DNA of 64,000 bases from a virus: positions 24,935 through 88,934 of the IMG/VR virus record IMGVR_UViG_3300034418_011250; one strand, written 5' to 3'. The stretch's first letter is position 1, and each line of letters starts with the position of its first letter. Positions 33,351 to 41,392 of this stretch are shown in pieces. The notes beneath the pieces are model-generated. The model was given only the letters and a program-made list of their open reading frames with translations. It ran no database searches and was not told the origin of the DNA. A program made the position numbers and the translations under genes.

Positions 33351-34321
33351 TATGCCTTGAATTGTTTTTCAAATTCACGAAGTCTTTTGTATACACTCAT
33401 AAGTTCTACAATTTGCAACCAACTACGAATAATAAATTGCAAACTTTCTGCAACTTTACCGAATGCTCTTGTTGTTTGACTCACGATTCCTAATGTGATT
33501 CCACCAGCAATGATGCTTGGTCCAAGCGCAACATAAGGAACAATCACCATACCTTGCAAATAACTCCATTTTGCAATATTGAAATAAAAGTAATGCAAAT
33601 AAGAATGAAAATGAATTGCTTTTACATTATCGAATAATTCTTCTACAGTTGACAACTTTGCTCTTGTTTTTTTATCTTCGCCATGAACCAATTCTTTTCT
33701 GTAAGCAGCTTCTTCTTTTTGAATATCGTATTCAATTCCTGGAAGTTTAGAACCAATTGCGCTTAAAACAGCTGTTCCACCCAATGCTGTAACAATCACA
33801 GCCCAAACAAGTCCATGATCTACTTGCCCAAAAATAGGAAATTCTGTAACTGCTTTACTCAGTCCATATAGAATAGGAACAAATGCAATCAACATCAAAA
33901 CTGATTCAAGTAATCCAACACCAAGATTCTCAGTTAATCTAGCAAATTTTAATGTGTCTTCTTGAACACGTTGACTTGCACCTTCAATGTGTCTAACCTT
34001 TTGCCAGTTCTCATGATAATAATCTGCCATACTTTGTCGCCATCGAAATGTCCAATGATTAACTAAGAATCCATTGAAGATCACATTCACTATAATGTAA
34101 ATACCTGCAATGCTGAAAAAATCAAACATGTATCCATAATATTCATCATAACTTACAGATCCAGGTTCAGACAATGCCTTCTGAAGTGCATCGTAAAATC
34201 TTCCAAACCATTCATTAATTTGAACATCTAATTGAACACTATACCAAATTGCTGCAATAATGGTTAATGTTCCAAGTCTACTCCATAGTCTCCATCTTTT
34301 ATCAGTAAAAAATCTAAACAT
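33350..34321 (-). CDS. SbmA/BacA-like inner-membrane transporter
   Basis: 323 aa with about six transmembrane helices. Family motifs: 'INEWFGRFYDALQKAL' near the N-terminus, 'HIEGASQRVQEDTLKFARL' (about 112-130), 'AAYRKELVHGEDKKTRA' (about 203-219) and 'ELMSVYKRLREFE' at the end. SbmA/BacA proteins import peptides, bleomycin or cobalamin using the proton gradient. Shorter than E. coli SbmA (406) at the N-terminus, as in many alphaproteobacterial forms. It follows gp47 by 18 nt. Confidence 0.85.
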   Translation of the reverse strand: MFRFFTDKRWRLWSRLGTLTIIAAIWYSVQLDVQINEWFGRFYDALQKALSEPGSVSYDEYYGYMFDFFSIAGIYIIVNVIFNGFLVNHWTFRWRQSMADYYHENWQKVRHIEGASQRVQEDTLKFARLTENLGVGLLESVLMLIAFVPILYGLSKAVTEFPIFGQVDHGLVWAVIVTALGGTAVLSAIGSKLPGIEYDIQKEEAAYRKELVHGEDKKTRAKLSTVEELFDNVKAIHFHSYLHYFYFNIAKWSYLQGMVIVPYVALGPSIIAGGITLGIVSQTTRAFGKVAESLQFIIRSWLQIVELMSVYKRLREFEKQFKA

Positions 34322-34339
34322 ATATTCCTTTATAAATTA

Positions 34340-35401
34340 TTAAATTTCCAATTCACTTGCTTCTAAATATAATGACTTCATCATTCCAGACAATCTTTGC
34401 TTGTCAAGAGATATTTCAAGTTCATCAATATAATTTTCTAATAACGAAACAGTATCTTCAGATTTCTCAACAATATCATCTGAAACATTATCAGCATCTA
34501 AATCTGAAAAATCCTCAATAATCTTTACTTCATGTGCTGTGCTTTTTAGAAGTTTATCAATGAACAAATCAAATCCATAAAGATCTGTTTTGTTTACAAC
34601 TACAACCTTGGTGTATTTCTCATGTACAGTATTAAAATCAAAATTAGAATAATCATAATTTCTATCGTCATAATATAACTTGTAGAAGATGGTGTGAGGA
34701 TTAACGATTCTTTCTAATTCACGAGTCTTGACATCAAACACATGAAATCCTCTTGGGCATTTATAATCAGCCCATGTTATTTCATATGTATTTCCAAGAT
34801 AATATATTTGTCCATCATCTGACTTCTTATGAAAATGACCAGAAAATACTAAATCAAATTTATTAAACAAATCTTTATCATAACCTCCTTGAGCATAATT
34901 ACCTGAATGCATTTCAAATCCATTGATTTCCAAATGCCCCATGGCAATCTGAGCTTTTGTTGCTTTAATCTTTTCCATGGTGTCAGCATAGTTTTCACTA
35001 TTGATCCATGGAATCATTAAAATAGGAGTATGATTAAATTTAATCTCAGAGCATTCTTGATAAATGTGAACATTTGGAAATTTGCCTGTAATCAATTCTG
35101 TCAATGAATTTACTTCATTGGTGTTTCGATAAAATATATCATGATTACCCACCAACATATGAAGCTCTATCTTCATATCAAAGAAAGGTTGTAAAAATCT
35201 TTCACGAAAATCTTTGGCAATTCTATATGAAACAAATTTTCTTCGATCCATAACATCACCAAGATGAAGAACATGCTTTATATTGTTCTCTTTCAAATAT
35301 GGAAAAAATGTTTCTTCCCAAAATTTGTAAAAGAAATCATTAAAAATGATACTGTCCGACCTAGCTCCGAAGTGACTGTCGGTAATTAATGCTACTTTCA
35401 T
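34340..35401 (-). CDS. gp47: Recombination nuclease subunit (Mre11/SbcD-like)
   Basis: 353 aa (T4 339). Metallophosphatase motifs: 'ALITDSHFGARSD', 'HVLHLGDVMDRRKF', 'HMLVGNHDIFYRN' and 'DLVFSGHFHKKS'. It is the nuclease partner of gp46. It overlaps gp55 by 4 nt. The usual close pairing with gp46 is broken by the accessory cassette downstream. Confidence 0.92.
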   Translation of the reverse strand: MKVALITDSHFGARSDSIIFNDFFYKFWEETFFPYLKENNIKHVLHLGDVMDRRKFVSYRIAKDFRERFLQPFFDMKIELHMLVGNHDIFYRNTNEVNSLTELITGKFPNVHIYQECSEIKFNHTPILMIPWINSENYADTMEKIKATKAQIAMGHLEINGFEMHSGNYAQGGYDKDLFNKFDLVFSGHFHKKSDDGQIYYLGNTYEITWADYKCPRGFHVFDVKTRELERIVNPHTIFYKLYYDDRNYDYSNFDFNTVHEKYTKVVVVNKTDLYGFDLFIDKLLKSTAHEVKIIEDFSDLDADNVSDDIVEKSEDTVSLLENYIDELEISLDKQRLSGMMKSLYLEASELEI

Positions 35402-35925
35402 GCTTTACAAAATTTCTCAAGTCCTTTTGGTTTGTCAACTTTTTTCTTTTTAGTTTTATAAACTTCTTCATCTGGCAGGTAATTCTTTTGAAGATAATCA
35501 GTATAATAATTGGTTAGATCTTCATTGTCTTCTATTCCAATAATGGATGGATCAAAATTAATGTTTTCAATTATTTTGTGTTTGATATGTTGTTGTTTCT
35601 TTTCCTTTTGAATTCTTCGCACAAAAGCATAGAATACTATTTGTGTGAAATAACCGAATGGATTGTTGTATTTTTCGTGATCAAAATTGTGGGCATATTG
35701 TATACAATTCTCGATTCCATCAAGAATCATTTCATCTTTGTAAGTATAGTTGATGAAGTTTGGGCGATAAGAAAGGTGAGTTGCAATCTTTAAAAAACAC
35801 TCTCCAAGATATTCTGGAATTGGTGGTGTTTCTTCTCCTAAATCCTCAGCTTCAATATAACTTTCCCTCCACTTTTTAATAGCTTCATAAAATTCATCAT
35901 TATTGATGTAATGTTTTTTCTTCAT
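35398..35925 (-). CDS. gp55: Late-transcription sigma factor
   Basis: 175 aa from the ATG at 35925, preceded by GGAG (T4 gp55 185). 'PEYLGECFLKIATHLSYRPN', 'DEMILDGIENCIQYAHNFD' and 'NPFGYFTQIVFYAFVRRIQK' are sigma region-2-like elements that read the TATAAATA -10 box. The basic C-terminus likely contacts the clamp. A consensus sigma-70 promoter directly upstream explains early expression. Confidence 0.9.
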   Translation of the reverse strand: MKKKHYINNDEFYEAIKKWRESYIEAEDLGEETPPIPEYLGECFLKIATHLSYRPNFINYTYKDEMILDGIENCIQYAHNFDHEKYNNPFGYFTQIVFYAFVRRIQKEKKQQHIKHKIIENINFDPSIIGIEDNEDLTNYYTDYLQKNYLPDEEVYKTKKKKVDKPKGLEKFCKA

Positions 35926-35949
35926 AATACTCCATGAAAAATAAAAACC

Positions 35950-35978
35950 ATTATACCTCAGAAAAAAATAATTGTCAA
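35950..35978 (-). promoter_or_regulatory. Consensus early sigma-70 promoter of gp55
   Basis: Minus strand TTGACA (35978-35973), 17-bp spacer, TATAAT (35955-35950): a perfect consensus match, 25 nt before the gp55 start and about 60 nt after uvsW. The strongest early promoter found in the window. Confidence 0.85.
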
Positions 35979-36039
35979 GCAAAAAAAATAACTTGACATT
36001 TGCTCTCAGAAAATGTAGAGTAGATGTGTTGGCTGGTGA

Positions 36040-37515
36040 TCAGGAGATTCGAATCCTATGAATCTCATAATTAAACTGTTCGCTGTTATAAATATTGATT
36101 CTCTCTTGAAAATGATTTAAAGTGTAATTACTCTTCTTTCCAGATGAAAGATCATCCGCAATATCAAATAGTGTAGCATATGTTTTTTGTTCGTTCGTTC
36201 TTAATCCTCTTCCTATTGATTGTAATGTTCGAATTCTTGACTTACTTGGGCTCGCAAATATAATGTTATGTAGATTTTTAATGTTGATTCCTGTTGAGAA
36301 GGTTCCATAAGAAGCAACAATAATACAATCATTTTTTTCTTCAGATAGTTTTCTTATATCTTCTCTGACTTCAGTATCTGTAGCTCCATAAACATAATAA
36401 ACTGGTCTTTCTGTTGATGATTTTATTTGATCATACAGAATAGCTCCATGTTTTTCTACATATTGAAATAAAAGTAATGTGTTGTTTTTTAATCTAAGTG
36501 CAAGATCGCAGATGAACTGATTTCTTTTTGAATGAGAAGTGATAAAATCCATTTCTTGAGGATATGACATTTTCTTGACGAGTTTACATTCTTCATCACT
36601 ATAGGTAAGAACTAATGCTTGGATGTTTAGCGTTGCAAGTGTCTTCTTTTCCATTAGTTCTTTGGTCGAGACTACTTTTTTTACTGGACCAAACAATCCT
36701 TCTAAAACAAGTCGATGTGTTTGCGTTCCATCAAGCGTACCAGTCAAACCAAATCTATATTTAGTCATATGCAGCTTATGCATGATATTTGAAAGTGATT
36801 TTGCTTTAAATAAATGGCATTCATCACCAATCACTGCACCAAATGTTTCAAAATATTTTGTTGGAAATTTATAAATAGATTGCCATGTAGAAATAACAAC
36901 AGGATGTGTTACATTTCTATCATGTCCAGAATATATTTTTTGAATGTTTGATTCCTGCCAACCATAATCAACAAAATCAGAAGCAAGTTGTTCAACAAGA
37001 GATGTGGTTGGAACAAGAATCAAAATATTCTGTTGATCTGTTTCTTCTAAAATGTTTAGATAGAATCGAACCAAACAGTAGATAATAAGAGATTTGCCTG
37101 AAGCAGTAGGACTGATAAGTAATGTCCGATTGTTTCGAATTGCGTGTGCCAAGGCATCAATTTGATAGTCACGTGGTTTGACATTTTTTCCAGCTGATTT
37201 TAGCTTGAGATATTTTGTGAATGATTCAACATCTTTTGTTGAAATAGAAACAGCATCATTTAACAACTCCTCAGAAAGTGTATAATTTATTTCTTGTTGT
37301 TGCAGATACTCAGCAAGGTAAGAAAGTAGACCAATATATAATTCTCCTGTCATTACATTAAACAGTCGAATTTTTCCATCCCAAATTCTGTTCCTTACAG
37401 CAGGCATAAATTTTGCCCCTGGAACTTCAAATGTAAAATATGATGAAATTTGTCGTGCTTCGGATGGTTCGCAATCTATTTTAAGATAAACTTCATTTTT
37501 CTTTTTAATTTCCAT
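36040..37515 (-). CDS. uvsW: Recombination helicase (SF2)
   Basis: 491 aa from the ATG at 37515 (T4 503). 'LLISPTASGKSLIIY' (motif I), 'GAVIGDECHLFKA' (II), 'FGLTGTLDGTQ' (III), 'IVASYGTFSTGINIKNLHN' (V) and 'RTLQSIGRGLRTNEQ' (VI). It unwinds R-loops and branched DNA and switches replication mode. Overlaps the upstream membrane gene by 11 nt. A 7-bp hairpin falls in its last codons. Confidence 0.92.
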   Translation of the reverse strand: MEIKKKNEVYLKIDCEPSEARQISSYFTFEVPGAKFMPAVRNRIWDGKIRLFNVMTGELYIGLLSYLAEYLQQQEINYTLSEELLNDAVSISTKDVESFTKYLKLKSAGKNVKPRDYQIDALAHAIRNNRTLLISPTASGKSLIIYCLVRFYLNILEETDQQNILILVPTTSLVEQLASDFVDYGWQESNIQKIYSGHDRNVTHPVVISTWQSIYKFPTKYFETFGAVIGDECHLFKAKSLSNIMHKLHMTKYRFGLTGTLDGTQTHRLVLEGLFGPVKKVVSTKELMEKKTLATLNIQALVLTYSDEECKLVKKMSYPQEMDFITSHSKRNQFICDLALRLKNNTLLLFQYVEKHGAILYDQIKSSTERPVYYVYGATDTEVREDIRKLSEEKNDCIIVASYGTFSTGINIKNLHNIIFASPSKSRIRTLQSIGRGLRTNEQKTYATLFDIADDLSSGKKSNYTLNHFQERINIYNSEQFNYEIHRIRIS

Positions 37516-37984
37516 CTTTGTCTGGCAGATAGTGTGGCACATCTAATTCATGAAATATTAAATCAGACCCATCATTGTTATTTCTTTCTTTTTTCTTTTC
37601 TTCGCTTTGGTCTTCACCATCTTTAAACTCACCTTCGAATTCTGCACCTTCATTCATCTGCTGAGACATGTTCTGTAACTTTTTATGCATGTCAGGGCTG
37701 TAAGGCAAAAAGATTGCTTTTGGTTGTTCTTCGTTTTCTAAAAGAATCCAGAAATATATCTTTTTTTGTTCCTCATTAACATCAAATGCAATTAATCTAA
37801 ATTTAGTTTCATCAGTTTTCGGAACAGGATAGCCAAACAATTTATCAAGATAAAAGTATGATCCTGATACAAAAAATAAAGAAAGAGGAATCACATAGAT
37901 TAAATGTATGCTTTTTTTAAGTTCTATCAATAAATAAAGAAAAATACTGAGAAGAACTAATCCTGTTAAAATTATATATATCAT
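37505..37984 (-). CDS. Membrane protein of the ExbB/ExbD-like module
   Basis: 159 aa. Two N-terminal transmembrane helices (about 2-19 and 28-46), a beta-rich soluble part ('FRLIAFDVNEEQKKIYFWIL') and a very acidic/basic low-complexity tail (about 115-140) ending 'ELDVPHYLPDKDGN'. Its start overlaps the ExbD-like gene by 4 nt, so it is probably the third component of that complex. No known family. Confidence 0.5.
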   Translation of the reverse strand: MIYIILTGLVLLSIFLYLLIELKKSIHLIYVIPLSLFFVSGSYFYLDKLFGYPVPKTDETKFRLIAFDVNEEQKKIYFWILLENEEQPKAIFLPYSPDMHKKLQNMSQQMNEGAEFEGEFKDGEDQSEEKKKERNNNDGSDLIFHELDVPHYLPDKDGN

Positions 37985-38610
37985 GGTCCTCTGTTTATTA
38001 TTTCAGGATTTTCTGTTGAAATTATTCTTTGGCTTTTAACTATTTCACGCCTTAATTGATTTATATTTTCAACAGTTCCATCTGATTTCATTGTAAATCT
38101 GACAAATGTTTCTTCTTGTCCTCTCCGCTCAAACCTTTTTGTTCCTTGATATATTTGCTTATATGGATTAAGTTTGACAACCTCAACACTTACATGTGTT
38201 GTCAAATCGTCATCTGAATTCTGATAATAAAAAGCATTTACAATATATTCTCCAGGAACAATACCTCGAATATTTACAACTTCACGATTTATGTGGACAA
38301 CTTTTCTTACATTATTCTCAAAATAAGAATCATTTCTATGTCCAAGATCATCACGATCTAGAAACATATTTCCTTGTTCAAGAGAAGTAAATCCAACTTT
38401 ACCAGTTGGACCTTCCATCCATAAATCTATGTCTTTATTATGATCCGCATCCCAATTCATAATAACCATAAATTCTGCTTTTGTTTCTATTCCTTCTTTT
38501 TTTGTGGGTTCATTGATTAGAATAAAACTAACAATGAAAAGAAAAACAAATCCAAGAATCAGATTAAAAAGTAAATCAATAAATGCAAGATTACTATTAT
38601 AAGATTTCAT
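37981..38610 (-). CDS. ExbD/TolR/MotB-like membrane protein with periplasmic domain
   Basis: 209 aa. One N-terminal helix 'NLAFIDLLFNLILGFVFLF' contains an aspartate (D12) at the position of the protonated Asp of ExbD/TolR ('F-I-D-x-x'). The periplasmic part has 'IMNWDADHNKDIDLWMEGP' and 'GIVPGEYIVNAFYYQ', resembling a DUF2135-like beta-sandwich. It overlaps the ExbB-like gene by 14 nt. Together they would form a proton-driven membrane complex. Confidence 0.65.
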   Translation of the reverse strand: MKSYNSNLAFIDLLFNLILGFVFLFIVSFILINEPTKKEGIETKAEFMVIMNWDADHNKDIDLWMEGPTGKVGFTSLEQGNMFLDRDDLGHRNDSYFENNVRKVVHINREVVNIRGIVPGEYIVNAFYYQNSDDDLTTHVSVEVVKLNPYKQIYQGTKRFERRGQEETFVRFTMKSDGTVENINQLRREIVKSQRIISTENPEIINRGP

Positions 38611-39034
38611 CTTTTGCTATGATTAGTTGCCACTTTATGAGAACACTAGACACTAGACCTACTAATGTAGTTAAAAGTGCTGTTCCCATTCCTTGTGCCA
38701 TCATCATCATACTCTGCTGAAGTTTTATTGTATCTGCTATATTTAATTCTGCAAATGCAGAATAAAGCATAAAGATAAATCCTACAACTGTTCCGATCAT
38801 TCCAAGACTAATGACTGTCTCAGATGTAAACCATTCCATTTCAAAATCATAATTTTCTTTGTAATACTTGTACCCAATGTTTAGTGTTGTAAAAGCAAAA
38901 ATAGCAAGTATTACAAAACTTAGTCTTGTGAAATCATTATAGTATAAAAATTCTACAAATGAAAAATACCAGCTTATTGAAGATGCTATGATTATTAGAA
39001 CAAATAATAACCACCATTTTAAAAATATTGACAT
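38597..39034 (-). CDS. ExbB/TolQ/MotA-like proton channel subunit
   Basis: 145 aa with four predicted membrane helices. The C-terminal pair carries the family signature: 'ISLGMIGTVVGFIFMLYSAF' (about 75-94) and 'MAQGMGTALLTTLVGLVSSV' (about 112-131), equivalent to 'LG-LGTV-G' and 'G-AL-T-GL' of ExbB/TolQ. It is compact, without the long cytoplasmic tail of ZorA-type proteins. Sits between uvsY and its ExbD-like partner. Confidence 0.75.
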   Translation of the reverse strand: MSIFLKWWLLFVLIIIASSISWYFSFVEFLYYNDFTRLSFVILAIFAFTTLNIGYKYYKENYDFEMEWFTSETVISLGMIGTVVGFIFMLYSAFAELNIADTIKLQQSMMMMAQGMGTALLTTLVGLVSSVLIKWQLIIAKDEIL

Positions 39035-39035
39035 G

Positions 39036-39446
39036 TTAATTTAATCCTTCACTAAATTTTTTCCAATCAATTGCGTTTTTAATTTGGAATCCTCTATTAT
39101 TTAGAGACTTTAAAATACCTTCCAGATATGCCAAAATGGTTTTATAAAATTCCCATTTATTTTTTAATTTTAATAATTCTTCGTCTGAATCAAGATATAT
39201 TGGTATATCTTGTTTTAAAATTGTTAAAGGAAAAGGAATTTCGCTCTTTCCAGTGTAAAATTCCCATTTGTTTCTATACAGAATCTTGTAATCAGATTCA
39301 GCTTGTTTGGCAAGAACATTATAATTTGCAAAATAATTAAGGTATTTGTGCTGGAGTTCTGGTATTCTGAGGGATTCAATATCAAGATTATCTTTCTCAA
39401 GTTTCATATCTTTTTCTGCAATATCTCGCAGTTCATCAAAAGTCAT
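39036..39446 (-). CDS. uvsY: Recombination mediator
   Basis: 136 aa from the ATG at 39446 (GGAG upstream; an in-frame GTG lies three codons earlier). T4 UvsY is 137. 'DIESLRIPELQHKYLNYF', 'LYRNKWEFYTGK' and 'LAYLEGILKSLNNRGFQIKN' match the family. It loads UvsX on gp32-coated DNA. A perfect late-type promoter box precedes it. Confidence 0.85.
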   Translation of the reverse strand: MTFDELRDIAEKDMKLEKDNLDIESLRIPELQHKYLNYFANYNVLAKQAESDYKILYRNKWEFYTGKSEIPFPLTILKQDIPIYLDSDEELLKLKNKWEFYKTILAYLEGILKSLNNRGFQIKNAIDWKKFSEGLN

Positions 39447-39473
39447 AATTTCCACTCCTACATAATTTAAAAT

Positions 39474-39481
39474 TATTTATA
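39474..39481 (-). promoter_or_regulatory. Late promoter TATAAATA before uvsY
   Basis: Perfect late promoter on the minus strand, overlapping the stop of the tail protein gene and 28 nt before the uvsY start. It would also serve the ExbB/ExbD-like genes. Confidence 0.6.
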
Positions 39482-40010
39482 GTCTTCTTAATTCAATATC
39501 AGAAAATTTAAATGTTGCGGTTGCAGAAAGAGATACAACATCAGTTTGTTGCGTATCATATTCTAATCCAGTCAATGTGATAGGATAAACGTCTTTATAA
39601 ACAATTTGAAGTAATGGATTATTTTTGTTTGACAGGATTGTCAATGTGGCTTCAGAAAACATGTTTTGAGGTTCTTGCTCACTTTCTGTTATCATAGCAG
39701 CAAATTCACCTCTGGTTGCAGGGAAAGCAATTCCTCGAACCCAATTGTAAATTTCTTCCCAATTTTCAAGGGATTCATTTACCATAAATTTTACAGATAA
39801 ATCTTCATATTCTAAAATATCAGCACCATTGTAAAATGCTTTAAATGGAGTATTTATTTCAGCATCACCTGTGTGTGAAACTTGAGGAACATTTGCTGCA
39901 ACAATAAAATATTCTACATTAGGAAGTCTTGCTATTTGAAAACGAAACTGAGAAGGAGCAGCGTAGTCTATATTGGTAGGGATTCGATTTGCGGCAACTA
40001 AATCAACCAT
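39477..40010 (-). CDS. Tail-tube-fold protein, probable tail completion protein (gp3-like)
   Basis: 177 aa. 'FRFQIARLPNVEYFIVAANV' and 'NWEEIYNWVRGIAFPATRGE' are typical of the tail-tube/tail-terminator fold, and the C-terminus 'TATFKFSDIELRRL' resembles gp19. It differs clearly from the gp19 at 46 kb. Placed directly after gp23, where I recall T4-like marine phages encoding gp3. A gp19 paralogue is the alternative. Confidence 0.65.
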   Translation of the reverse strand: MVDLVAANRIPTNIDYAAPSQFRFQIARLPNVEYFIVAANVPQVSHTGDAEINTPFKAFYNGADILEYEDLSVKFMVNESLENWEEIYNWVRGIAFPATRGEFAAMITESEQEPQNMFSEATLTILSNKNNPLLQIVYKDVYPITLTGLEYDTQQTDVVSLSATATFKFSDIELRRL

Positions 40011-40023
40011 AATTTTTCCTATA

Positions 40024-40058
40024 AAATAGAGAAGTAGAATTGCTCTACTTCTCTATTT
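40024..40058 (-). terminator. 15-bp terminator hairpin after gp23, overlapping a late promoter
   Basis: Minus strand AAATAGAGAAGTAGA, loop GCAAT, TCTACTTCTCTATTT, then TATAGG. A perfect 15-bp stem just after the gp23 stop. The 5' arm shares bases with the late promoter at 40054-40061. Confidence 0.75.
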
Positions 40059-40061
40059 ATA
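40054..40061 (-). promoter_or_regulatory. Late promoter TATAAATA nested in the gp23 terminator
   Basis: Perfect late promoter on the minus strand, 44 nt before the tail protein start. Transcription from it would begin inside the 5' arm of the hairpin. Confidence 0.65.
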
Positions 40062-40067
40062 AGAGAA

Positions 40068-41354
40068 TTACATCAAGTTAAGAACTTTAACATTTCTGTA
40101 ATATTGGTTTGTTCGAGGAGTTAGTGCTCCACCAAGAACAGCGGATCCACCAGCAAATGGATTAGAAGTCATGCCGTAGCGTGTCTTGAATCCGATTTTT
40201 GGTTGGAAGGAATTGCTGTCAACCGCACGAACCATTTGCAATGGAACGTATGGGCAATAGAATACGCCAGCATCAGCAAAAGATGAACCTTTGTATCCAA
40301 TTACATAGTATTGAGTGGCAGAAGCATTTGCTGCATATGGATCGATGTATACTCGATATCGACCATTCAATACACCAGCAAAAGTATTTCCTGTGTCATC
40401 GTCGCCCAAGTTGTTGCTCAATGCAGGTGTGTAATCCAATTTACCTGCTTGATTCAATGCACTTGCAACATCAGATGAACAGATAATTACGTTACCACGT
40501 CCACGTCTTGTTTGTTGAGCAATTACGTTTGCATCACGCTCAATTTGGTACATCAATCCTTTGAACTTTTCTACACTCCATCGTCCATTTGAATCAACAT
40601 CCAAATCAAATTCTCCAGGATTTGCTGTATCAACAGCAGCACCTTTTACCGCAACACGATAAATGGTTCTGATTACTTCTCGGTTGATTTCTGTCAAGAT
40701 TTCGGAAGAAAGAATGTTGGCCAATTCGGTTTCAGCATCAAGTCCATGAATTGCTTTCAAGTCTTGTGCCAATTCCATTGAATATTCTGCTTTCAATGCT
40801 CTTGATTTTGCTTCTACACTGAACTTCTCAATTGAGAATGCCATTTCAGCAAAAGGATTACCAGCAGAGTCTCCCAATGCTTCTGCAGTAGTAGTTGAAA
40901 ATGCAGTACCTGTGGTGTAGTTAGATCCAGCATTACTGTCATTCAATACTCCAGGATTTGTTCCTGTTTGAGTTCCTGTTCCTGACCATGCTGTATTTGC
41001 TTCATCATAGAATGCTTCTGTTCCTGCTTGAGAATCATATCTGCTTCTCATTGCAAATACCAATCCAGTTGGTCCAGTCATTGGCTGAACGCCAGCAACA
41101 TCATATGCAATCAAGTTAGGCATTGCACGTCTTACCAAAGAAATCAAAATTGGATCCCAGTTAGAAATGCCAGCGCCTGTAGAGTTGGTTGGTGCAGCTT
41201 CTGACAAGAATCTTGCATCTTCTTGCAATGCACGCTCTTGGTTTTCCAAAATTACCGAAGTAACTGCTCTTCGGTGTTTATCATTAATGGGTGACAACTC
41301 TTGATGATTCAAGACGGGAGCCCATTTTTCTTGAAGGTGTTCTGATTTGAACAT
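40068..41354 (-). CDS. gp23: Major capsid protein
   Basis: 428 aa precursor (T4 521). A predicted gp21 cut lies after E52 in 'ARFLSE|AAPTNSTG'. 'GISNWDPILISLVRRAMPN', 'VQPMTGPTGLVFAMRSRY' and 'YGMTSNPFAGG' are strongly conserved gp23 elements. The HK97-type subunit forms the hexamers of the head. A late promoter variant and TAGGAG lie upstream. Confidence 0.95.
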   Translation of the reverse strand: MFKSEHLQEKWAPVLNHQELSPINDKHRRAVTSVILENQERALQEDARFLSEAAPTNSTGAGISNWDPILISLVRRAMPNLIAYDVAGVQPMTGPTGLVFAMRSRYDSQAGTEAFYDEANTAWSGTGTQTGTNPGVLNDSNAGSNYTTGTAFSTTTAEALGDSAGNPFAEMAFSIEKFSVEAKSRALKAEYSMELAQDLKAIHGLDAETELANILSSEILTEINREVIRTIYRVAVKGAAVDTANPGEFDLDVDSNGRWSVEKFKGLMYQIERDANVIAQQTRRGRGNVIICSSDVASALNQAGKLDYTPALSNNLGDDDTGNTFAGVLNGRYRVYIDPYAANASATQYYVIGYKGSSFADAGVFYCPYVPLQMVRAVDSNSFQPKIGFKTRYGMTSNPFAGGSAVLGGALTPRTNQYYRNVKVLNLM

Positions 41355-41384
41355 TGTATTTAAACTCCTAAAAATTATTTAAAT

Positions 41385-41392
41385 TATTTATT
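41385..41392 (-). promoter_or_regulatory. Candidate late promoter (AATAAATA) of gp23
   Basis: One base from TATAAATA on the minus strand, overlapping the gp22 stop and 31 nt before the gp23 ATG. Position fits the expected separate late promoter of the capsid gene. Confidence 0.5.

Noticed and set aside
35993-36021. TTGACA-17-TAGAGT on the plus strand near uvsW
   Set aside because: It would read antisense into uvsW with no plus-strand gene in view. The -10 is poor, and the minus-strand consensus promoter nearby explains the AT-rich sequence.
36030-36070. tRNA-like text (ATTCGAATCC) near the end of uvsW
   Set aside because: No D or anticodon arm fits around it. It is a 7-bp hairpin within the last uvsW codons without a U-run, so neither tRNA nor a clear terminator.
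37505-39034. Zorya-type defence system (ZorA/ZorB)
   Set aside because: The ExbB-like protein lacks the long ZorA tail, the partner lacks an OmpA/MotB peptidoglycan-binding domain, and no ZorC/D/E genes are present. ExbBD/TolQR-like is the better description.
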